Source: Salipaludibacillus agaradhaerens (GTDB lineage: Bacteria; Bacillota; Bacilli; Bacillales; Salisediminibacteriaceae). Taken from it: DNA of 64,000 nucleotides. This document shows positions 6,810 through 13,750 of the stretch, one piece after another. A program made the translations under genes and the position numbers. Where the stretch lies: NCBI RefSeq assembly GCF_002019735.1, contig NZ_KV917378.1:2010869-2074868 (forward strand), given 5' to 3'. Below the pieces are notes generated by a model, which saw only the letters and a program-made list of their open reading frames with translations, made no database searches and was not told the origin of the DNA. The first letter of the stretch is position 1. Each line of letters begins with the position of its first letter.

Positions 6810-9236
6810 TCATGATGAGTGAGAATTTGCTTTTTTTATTTTCTTCCTTCTTTCTCTGAATACGTGTCGTAGCCCTTTAAAAAAATGGCCATTAACCATC
6901 ATTAAAATGCCATCTAACATCGGCATATTGACGATGCCTCCTGTTAATCTTGCAATGCCTCTAAATGGCATATGGTAGATTGACATCATAATAAGATTGG
7001 CGGTGTTTCTCTTTCCAATTTTCCATAAGAACCAATGGACAAAAGTAATTGTGTAATATGTTAGGCGTCCAACAACCCCTTTGGCATATTGGCATTGTTC
7101 AATCGTATCAGTATACCCTAGTGGTTGATGTCGATCCCATTTAGCTGTTGGAACACTTTTTCCAAGCACCGCCTCAAATTCTTCCTGACTAACATCATTC
7201 GCTTGCCCAGAAAAGTATGAAGGTAATTGATCTTTATGATAGGGGAACGGTGCACCTGTTCCTTGAACAAAAATCGTGTCCTTCAGACGGATATCTGCGA
7301 TTGATGCTCCAATCATAATGTGATAGTCCGCCTCTTCAATTTCCCATTGATTCGTTTCTACATTAAAGTACCGAAAAGCTTTATCATCAAATGGGATCAC
7401 AACTGTCTTCGTTTCACCAGCATTAATAAAGATCTTTTTAAAGCCTTTCAGTTCTTTTTTTGCACGGAAAATCTCTTTAGACTGACAGCCAACATACAAC
7501 TGTGCAATCTCCATCCCGGCCACATCCCCGGTATTCGTCAATTCAAATGTGACGCCCTCTCGATCTACCTGGAGATTAGAGTAGTCAAAAGTGGTATAAC
7601 TAAGTCCATAACCAAAAGGGAAGAGGACATCGATATTCGCTGTATCATAATAGCGATAGCCAATATACATCGCTTCTCGATATTCTACACTCGCTTCATC
7701 ACCAGGGAAATGGTGATAAGAAGGGGTGTCTTCGTAGCGAAAGGGATATGTTTCAGCCAATTTACCTGAGGGATTCACATCACCGGATAACACTCTTAGA
7801 ATGGCTCTTGCTCCTGCTTGTCCACCTAAGTAGCCATGTAATAAGCCTTTCACTTTATGAATCCATGGCATTTCTACTGCAGAACCACAAGATAGGATCG
7901 CCACGATACTTTGATTCACTTCGTATAAAGCATCTAATAACGCCACCTGATTGGCTGGTATTTTCATGCTTTTTCTATCTAACCCTTCCGCCTCTGTCAC
8001 CTCATCTAAACCAATATATAGAAAAACAACATCTGCTTTTTTAGCCAATGAACATGCCTTATTGATTAATTCTCTATTCTTCTTTCCATAGCGCTCAAAG
8101 CCTTGTTCATATCCGATACTCACAATGCCAGATTCCTCAAAACACGCCATTGTATGATCAAGGATTGTCGGATTTACAATGGAAGAGCCGGCTCCTTGAT
8201 AACGTGCCTCACTTGCAAAATCGCCAATAACCGCCACTTTTTTTCCAAATTTAAGCGGCAACAAATTATCCTCATTTTTCAACAAGACGATAGATTCTTC
8301 CGCGACTTTTTGAGCAACGCGATGATGCCTCTCAATATCAACCTCTTTTTTATACGGTCTTTCAAAGACGTCATTAGTAGAATAAATTAATGTAAGGAGC
8401 CTATCTACACATTCATCTAATACTTTCTCTTCAATCTCTCCTGAGTTTACGGCATCGATGATGTCTTGATCAGTTTGTCCTGCTGTTGTTGGCATCTCAA
8501 GTTCATTTCCAGCAAGTAAACCTGCAATGCGATCATTACTACCTCCCCAATTGGTAACAACCACACCGTTATAGTGCCACTCTTCTCGGAGTATGTCCTT
8601 CATTAAATGTTTGTTTTCATTAGTATATTCACCGTTTAATCGATTGTAAGAGGACATAATCGTCTTTGTCCGTCCCTCTTTAACAGCGATTTCAAAAGCG
8701 GTTAAGTAGATTTCTCTCAAGGTTCGTTCATCAACGATCGTGTCAATCGACATACGTCTCTCTTCTTGATTGTTGACGGCGAAATGCTTAACACATGCGG
8801 AGATACCATGAGATTGAATACCCCTAATATAACTGGCAGCCATCTTACCAGCATGATACGGGTCTTCACTAAAATACTCAAAATTTCGTCCGCATAATGG
8901 ATTTCTTTTCATATTAATTCCAGGGCCAAGCAAGACGTGGACCCTTTGTGCAACGGCTTCTTCACCGAGGTAATCTCCGACCTTTTCCCCTAATTCCGTA
9001 TTCCAGCTATTGGCCACAGTGGAGGCTGTTGGATAACATGTAGCAGGTAGACCTGCATTTAACCCCAATTGGTCTGCTGCTACTTGTTGTCTTCTAATTC
9101 CGTGGGGTCCATCGGCAAGAAACATACTATTAATTCCAAGACGTTTAATATCTTTTGTTTGCCAGAAATCTTTTCCTGACATTAAAGATGCTTTTTCTTC
9201 TAACGTCATTTGTGCAATTAATTCTTTATATGTCAT
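6810..9236 (-). CDS. GH3 beta-glucosidase-like protein with catalytic Asp replaced by Asn (N229)
   Basis: The 808-residue protein has no signal peptide. It has the Clostridium BglB-type layout: a TIM barrel (about 1-300), an alpha/beta sandwich with the EAEGLDR motif (Glu417), a fibronectin-III-like domain (about 570-640), and an extra C-terminal tail with NLIMMSIYHMPFRG and LDGILMMVNGHFF. The barrel keeps LADGPHG, LGPGINMKR, GRNFEYFSEDP, KHFAVNNQE and RTLREIYL. The nucleophile motif, however, reads VVTNWGG; the Asn codon AAT is at 8550-8552. The paralogue at 11253 has Asp at the same index (229) in gapless register. The usual retaining hydrolysis should be lost or very weak. GAGG before the ATG supports the start. 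It may be a pseudoenzyme, a binding or regulatory partner, or a recent mutant. Confidence 0.92.
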   Translation of the reverse strand: MTYKELIAQMTLEEKASLMSGKDFWQTKDIKRLGINSMFLADGPHGIRRQQVAADQLGLNAGLPATCYPTASTVANSWNTELGEKVGDYLGEEAVAQRVHVLLGPGINMKRNPLCGRNFEYFSEDPYHAGKMAASYIRGIQSHGISACVKHFAVNNQEERRMSIDTIVDERTLREIYLTAFEIAVKEGRTKTIMSSYNRLNGEYTNENKHLMKDILREEWHYNGVVVTNWGGSNDRIAGLLAGNELEMPTTAGQTDQDIIDAVNSGEIEEKVLDECVDRLLTLIYSTNDVFERPYKKEVDIERHHRVAQKVAEESIVLLKNEDNLLPLKFGKKVAVIGDFASEARYQGAGSSIVNPTILDHTMACFEESGIVSIGYEQGFERYGKKNRELINKACSLAKKADVVFLYIGLDEVTEAEGLDRKSMKIPANQVALLDALYEVNQSIVAILSCGSAVEMPWIHKVKGLLHGYLGGQAGARAILRVLSGDVNPSGKLAETYPFRYEDTPSYHHFPGDEASVEYREAMYIGYRYYDTANIDVLFPFGYGLSYTTFDYSNLQVDREGVTFELTNTGDVAGMEIAQLYVGCQSKEIFRAKKELKGFKKIFINAGETKTVVIPFDDKAFRYFNVETNQWEIEEADYHIMIGASIADIRLKDTIFVQGTGAPFPYHKDQLPSYFSGQANDVSQEEFEAVLGKSVPTAKWDRHQPLGYTDTIEQCQYAKGVVGRLTYYTITFVHWFLWKIGKRNTANLIMMSIYHMPFRGIARLTGGIVNMPMLDGILMMVNGHFFKGLRHVFRERRKKIKKANSHSS

Positions 9237-9553
9237 TTCAATTCCTCATTTAAATTTCAGCGGCACTCCACCCAAGAGACACGTCCGAAAGGCTTATTTT
9301 GTATTTTGACATCAGTAGACAAATAGCTATACTTTTTACATCTCTATAGAAAGATTCTACTATAGAATGTCATCATTTTCTAATAGATCTTACGAAAAGT
9401 TACATGAAGTAAATTTGATGGCTGAAACTCAAAACATAATGAAAGCAGGGAACTTTACCTTCAGCTCCCTGCTTTCTTCATGACATATAGTTTCCCAAGA
9501 GTAGGGCCGCATGTTCTCTCTCAGTATTTGAAGACATCACTTTAAGCCAATAC
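9237..9553. other. Intergenic region between GT2 and GH3 (N229)
   Basis: The stretch holds the GT2 terminator (9441-9476) and the leader of the downstream GH3 gene. The leader segment AGTGCCGCTGAAA followed by ATGAGG just before the start is nearly repeated in front of the second GH3 gene (13678-13707). The duplication therefore included the 5' leader. No other gene is seen. Confidence 0.55.
9441..9476 (-). terminator. Hairpin terminator after the GT2 gene
   Basis: GAAAGCAGGGA (9441-9451) and TCCCTGCTTTC (9466-9476) form a perfect 11-base stem with a 14-base loop. The U-run is weak on both strands. It lies about 80 bases downstream of the GT2 stop codon, where a terminator is expected. Confidence 0.6.
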
Positions 9554-10570
9554 TTAATTAAATCCTACTAGTTTTTGAGAAATTTTATAGGCACCAATAG
9601 ACACTTTCCGTCCTGCACTCCCTGGAAGATTAATTAAATTCCCCATAATGCCATATTTCAAACGACGATACAAGTGAGTGTCTTTATTTTTGATGTATTT
9701 CCACAGTGCCGCTTTTTTCTGGAGGTTTTCCGCCGTTCCAGAACGAATCAATAGAATGGCAGATACCACAGTGACGATCTCTAAATGCCTTAACATGTAG
9801 CCTTTTAAATTCGGATTTTTAATCGACTCAAGATCGATTTGTTCGATCATTAACTTATTCACTTTAATCTGCTGGTCAATCCGTTTAATCATAGTCGCCT
9901 CTTGAACTGATTGATCTTCTCTTCCAATGAAATACCGATACAAATCAACATTGACATAATAGAGTTTTTTCACATGTTGCAATGGGGCATAAACATAAAG
10001 ATTATCCACATAAAAAGTATGTTTCGGTAGTTCGAGTCCACTATCAATTAATAATTGTGTTCGATAAATGACTGAGTGCATTAAAATATACTGCCCTTTA
10101 CGAAAAGGTTTCATGTCATTCCAACTAAAAATAACATCTTGAGGAAGGACGTTATCATATTTCATTATTTTCTTGTATTTAGCATGCTCTTTTTCATAAA
10201 CGAAATTATTAATGACCATATCGACGATCTTTTCATCCGTACTTAAATATCGTAATGCTTCTAATACCTTCATGTACGCTCTAGTATCAACCCAATCATC
10301 ACTATCTACCACTTTAAAATACAGTCCAGATGCATGTCTAATTCCCGCATTAACCGCTTCTCCGTGACCACCATTTTTTTGATGTATGGCTCGCACGATA
10401 GTAGGGTATTTCAATGCATATTCATTAGCAATAGCCGACGTTTGATCCACAGAACCGTCATTCACAATCAGAATTTCTACGTCCTCTCCTCCAGGCAAAA
10501 GAGATTCTATACAATATCTCATATAATCTTGTGAATTATAACAAGGTATCGCGACTGATAATAATTTCAT
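9554..10570 (-). CDS. Glycosyltransferase family 2
   Basis: The 338-residue protein starts with the GT-A nucleotide-sugar fold: SVAIPCYNSQDYMRYCIESL, the ILIVNDGS motif, a GGHGEAVNAGI segment and the metal-binding VDSDDW (DxD-like) near residue 93. The C-terminal half has no clear transmembrane helices, unlike GtrB/DPM1-type bactoprenol glucosyltransferases. I chose the ATG at 10568-10570 because the AAAGG ribosome site has better spacing to it than to the GTG two codons upstream. The gene lies 14 bases after the gtrA-like gene, in one operon with two GH3 enzymes. Sugar donor and acceptor are unknown; transfer to a lipid or wall glycan at the membrane is inferred from the GtrA partner. Confidence 0.88.
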   Translation of the reverse strand: MKLLSVAIPCYNSQDYMRYCIESLLPGGEDVEILIVNDGSVDQTSAIANEYALKYPTIVRAIHQKNGGHGEAVNAGIRHASGLYFKVVDSDDWVDTRAYMKVLEALRYLSTDEKIVDMVINNFVYEKEHAKYKKIMKYDNVLPQDVIFSWNDMKPFRKGQYILMHSVIYRTQLLIDSGLELPKHTFYVDNLYVYAPLQHVKKLYYVNVDLYRYFIGREDQSVQEATMIKRIDQQIKVNKLMIEQIDLESIKNPNLKGYMLRHLEIVTVVSAILLIRSGTAENLQKKAALWKYIKNKDTHLYRRLKYGIMGNLINLPGSAGRKVSIGAYKISQKLVGFN

Positions 10571-10583
10571 ATTCACACTACCT

Positions 10584-11219
10584 TTACTCGCCCTGCTTTT
10601 CAGGCTCTTGTTTAAATATTATTTTAAATATCGGGAAGAACACCCAAAAGGCGATAGCACTGTTTATCGTCATTGTCACCACATCTGCTGCAGTCTCACC
10701 AAAGGAGCCCATCCCCCACGTGTTCATCAACAACTCATAAATTGGGGCTTTATAGAACCCTTGAGCAGCGGCAGCACCTATCGTAATAATCACATAAGCT
10801 ATCAGGTACCAAAAGGCGGCTTTCCAAATGTTACTGTTTGATTTAAATGTAATACTTCTTTGGGCAAAAAAGTTAATAATCTGAGCAATAGCAATGGTGA
10901 TTTGGACAGCTAAGAAATAAGCTAATCCACCTCCACCTCCTGCTGCCAATGCCCCGGCAGCATAATCAAATACGTAATAGGGACTACCATCGAAATTTTG
11001 ACCAAATTGTAATACACGAAAGCTTGTATCGACCAATGCCGTTTGTGCAAATATACTTTTAAACAGTGGCATTAAAATGAACTGTAGCACGGTTACACCA
11101 TTACTCAACAGGAAGAAAACAAGAAATTGAGCAACATTAGGATGCTTCTCTTTATAATTTGTCCAAAACTTGAGTACCCCTGTATGTGTCTTTTTTGTTG
11201 TTACTTTTTCTATACTCAT
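10584..11219 (-). CDS. GtrA-family membrane protein
   Basis: The 211-residue polytopic protein has about four hydrophobic segments (residues 30-55, 90-118, 132-155 and 178-203) and the GtrA hallmark of a short loop with NFFAQRSITFKS between segments two and three. An unusual Gly-rich stretch (AAGALAAGGGGGLAYF) lies in the second region. GtrA proteins are proposed to move undecaprenyl-phosphate sugars across the membrane or to assist cell-surface glycosylation. GAGAGG four bases before the ATG supports the start. The tight GH3-gtrA-GT2 order suggests that the three act on the same glycan. Confidence 0.85.
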   Translation of the reverse strand: MSIEKVTTKKTHTGVLKFWTNYKEKHPNVAQFLVFFLLSNGVTVLQFILMPLFKSIFAQTALVDTSFRVLQFGQNFDGSPYYVFDYAAGALAAGGGGGLAYFLAVQITIAIAQIINFFAQRSITFKSNSNIWKAAFWYLIAYVIITIGAAAAQGFYKAPIYELLMNTWGMGSFGETAADVVTMTINSAIAFWVFFPIFKIIFKQEPEKQGE

Positions 11220-11252
11220 TTTACCTCTCCCTTGTCACTTCGGCCACATAAA

Positions 11253-13673
11253 TTATTCACCTTTAGCCAACTTTAGCATTTTACTTCTTTCTCTCAGAAA
11301 GTGGCGCGTTCCTTTAAAAAACTGTCCATTGACAATTAACAAGATACCATCAAGCATTGGCATATTGATGACGCCCCCTGTCATTCGTGACACACCTCTA
11401 AATGGCATATGATAGACAGACATCATGATAAGATTAGCCAATTCTCGCTTGCCGATTCTCCGTAAAAACCAATGAGCAAAGGAGATTGTTCGATAACTAA
11501 ATCTCGCAAACCAACCTTTCGCATATTGACACTGCGCAATTGTATCGTTATACCCTAACGGCTTTGTTCTGTCCCACGTGGTTACCGGCACTTCCCCCCC
11601 TAATAATGCTTCAAATTCAGCTTCCGTCACGTTATTTGCTTTACCAGAATAATAGGATGGAAGCTTTTCTTTGTCATATGGAAGTGGTGCATGTGTCCCT
11701 TCAACAAAAAGAGAATGTTCTAGTCGACAATCCGTACTTGAAGCTCCAACAATAATGGTATAAGTTGCTTCTTCAATTTCCCACTGGTTTGTTTTCACAT
11801 TAAAATAGCGAAATGTCTTATCATCAAAAGGAATCGTCACGGATTTTGTTTCTCCAGGATTTAAAAATACTTTTGTAAAGCCTTTTAATTCCTTTTTCGG
11901 TCTAAAAATAGCGTCAGATTGGCACGTGACATACATTTGGGCAATTTCCATCCCAGCAACATCCCCTGTATTTGACAACGCAAATGTAACACCGTCGTTA
12001 TCAACTTGAATACCAGAATATTCAAAGGTTGTATAGCTTAGGCCAAATCCGAATGGAAAACGGACATTGACATTTGCCGTGTCATAATAGCGATACCCGA
12101 TATACATGCTTTCACGATATTCCACACTCACTTCTTTTCCTGGGAAATGATGATAAGCCGGTGTGTCCTCATATCGGAGTGGGTATGTTTCAGCTAGCTT
12201 ACCAGAAGGGTTTACTTCTCCTGTTAACACTCTAAGAATCGCTTGAGCGCCTGCTTGACCACTTAAATAACCGTGTACTAACCCTTTTACGTTATCGATC
12301 CACGGCATTTCGATTGCGGCTCCACTAGAGAGTATGGCGACTATATTCGGATTCACTTGAGCTATCGCCTGTAATAACGCCACTTGGTTTGCCGGCAATG
12401 CCATCGTTTGTCTATCAAGCCCCTCCGCTTCTGTCGCTTCGTCTAGACCAATATACAAAAGAACCACATCTGCTTCTTTGGCAAGTTCACACGCTTTCGT
12501 GATTTTTTTCTTATTTTTCTTTCCATAACGTTCAAAACCTGGTTCATAGCAAATGTTAACTAACTCAGAAGCATCTAAACTTTCCAGCGTATTATCTAAA
12601 ATCGTCGGGTTGACAATCGATGAACCTGCTCCCTGATATCTTGGGTTCTTAGCAAAATCGCCTATCGTTACCACTTTCGTCCCTTTTTTTAACGGCAACA
12701 AATTCCCTTCATTTTTAAGAAGGACGATGGATTCTTCCGCTACTTCTTGAGCAACTTTATGATGCTCCTTCACATTAAATTCTTCAGAGTACGACTTACT
12801 ATACACGTCTTCTGTTGTATAAATTAAATCAAGTATCCGATCAACACACTCATCTAATACAGCCTCTTTGATTTTGCCACTTTCAATTGCTTTAATAATG
12901 TCTTGATTTGTTTCTCCAGCTGTTGTGGGCATTTCCAATTCATTACCTGCTAGTAATCCTGCCACACGATCGTTACTTCCACCCCAGTCAGTGACAACGA
13001 CGCCATCAAAATCCCACTCATCTCGTAGAATCTCGCGCATTAAGTGGATGCTTTCATTTGTGTAGGCGCCATTGACCATATTGTACGAGGACATAACCGT
13101 CTTTGTTCGGCCTTCTTTAATCGCGATTTCAAAAGCTGTTAAGTAGATTTCTCTTAACGTTCTTTCGTCTACGATGGTGTCAATAGACATACGCCTTTCT
13201 TCTTGATTATTCGCCGCAAAGTGTTTCACACATGCTGAAATACCGTGAGATTGAATGCCTTTAATATAACCAGCCGCTAGTTTACCTGTATGGTATGGAT
13301 CTTCACTAAAGTATTCAAAATTTCTTCCACACAATGGGTCCCTTTTCATGTTAATACCGGGGCCAAGCAAGACGTTTACTTTCTGCGCGACTGCTTCTTC
13401 ACCGAGATACTGGCCGATTTTCTCTCCTAGTTTTACATTCCAACTATTCGCAACCGTAGCGGCAGTTGGAAAGCATGTTGCTGGAAGACTCTCATTCAAC
13501 CCTAAATGGTCAGCGGCTTCAGCTTGCTTCCGAATGCCATGGGGGCCATCCGCCAGAAAAATACTATTAATACCTAGCCGTTCTATTTCTTGCGTTGTCC
13601 AGAAATCTTTACCTGACATTAAAGACGCTTTTTCTTCTAGTGTCATTTTGTTTATAATCTCTTTGTATTTCAT
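11253..13673 (-). CDS. GH3 beta-glucosidase-type enzyme, intact paralogue (D229)
   Basis: The 806-residue cytoplasmic GH3 is a close paralogue of the gene at 6810, with most residues identical in every block compared and no gap up to residue 417. Here the nucleophile motif is complete, VVTDWGG with Asp229, and the acid/base region reads EAEGLDR (Glu417). Other blocks include LADGPHG, GRNFEYFSEDP and KHFAANNQE. It shares the unusual C-terminal tail NLIMMSVYHMPFRG and MLDGILLIVNGQFFKG. GAGG eight bases before the ATG marks the start. It lies between the membrane-anchored GH3 and gtrA in one operon. It is likely a beta-glucosidase acting on cytoplasmic glucosides or a glycolipid; the true substrate is unknown. 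Confidence 0.93.
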   Translation of the reverse strand: MKYKEIINKMTLEEKASLMSGKDFWTTQEIERLGINSIFLADGPHGIRKQAEAADHLGLNESLPATCFPTAATVANSWNVKLGEKIGQYLGEEAVAQKVNVLLGPGINMKRDPLCGRNFEYFSEDPYHTGKLAAGYIKGIQSHGISACVKHFAANNQEERRMSIDTIVDERTLREIYLTAFEIAIKEGRTKTVMSSYNMVNGAYTNESIHLMREILRDEWDFDGVVVTDWGGSNDRVAGLLAGNELEMPTTAGETNQDIIKAIESGKIKEAVLDECVDRILDLIYTTEDVYSKSYSEEFNVKEHHKVAQEVAEESIVLLKNEGNLLPLKKGTKVVTIGDFAKNPRYQGAGSSIVNPTILDNTLESLDASELVNICYEPGFERYGKKNKKKITKACELAKEADVVLLYIGLDEATEAEGLDRQTMALPANQVALLQAIAQVNPNIVAILSSGAAIEMPWIDNVKGLVHGYLSGQAGAQAILRVLTGEVNPSGKLAETYPLRYEDTPAYHHFPGKEVSVEYRESMYIGYRYYDTANVNVRFPFGFGLSYTTFEYSGIQVDNDGVTFALSNTGDVAGMEIAQMYVTCQSDAIFRPKKELKGFTKVFLNPGETKSVTIPFDDKTFRYFNVKTNQWEIEEATYTIIVGASSTDCRLEHSLFVEGTHAPLPYDKEKLPSYYSGKANNVTEAEFEALLGGEVPVTTWDRTKPLGYNDTIAQCQYAKGWFARFSYRTISFAHWFLRRIGKRELANLIMMSVYHMPFRGVSRMTGGVINMPMLDGILLIVNGQFFKGTRHFLRERSKMLKLAKGE

Positions 13674-13697
13674 CTACGATGCCTCATTTACAGTTTC

Positions 13698-13725
13698 AGC
13701 GGCACTTCGAGTAAGAAGTACCGCT
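13698..13725 (-). other. Intergenic stem-loop between two GH3 genes
   Basis: AGCGGCACTT (13698-13707) pairs with AAGTACCGCT (13716-13725) apart from one wobble position. There is no U-run on the minus strand, so it is more likely an mRNA-stabilising or processing hairpin than a terminator. One arm is conserved before the GH3 gene at 9236. Confidence 0.45.
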
Positions 13726-13750
13726 AACGTATTATTTTTTAAAAACTCTA

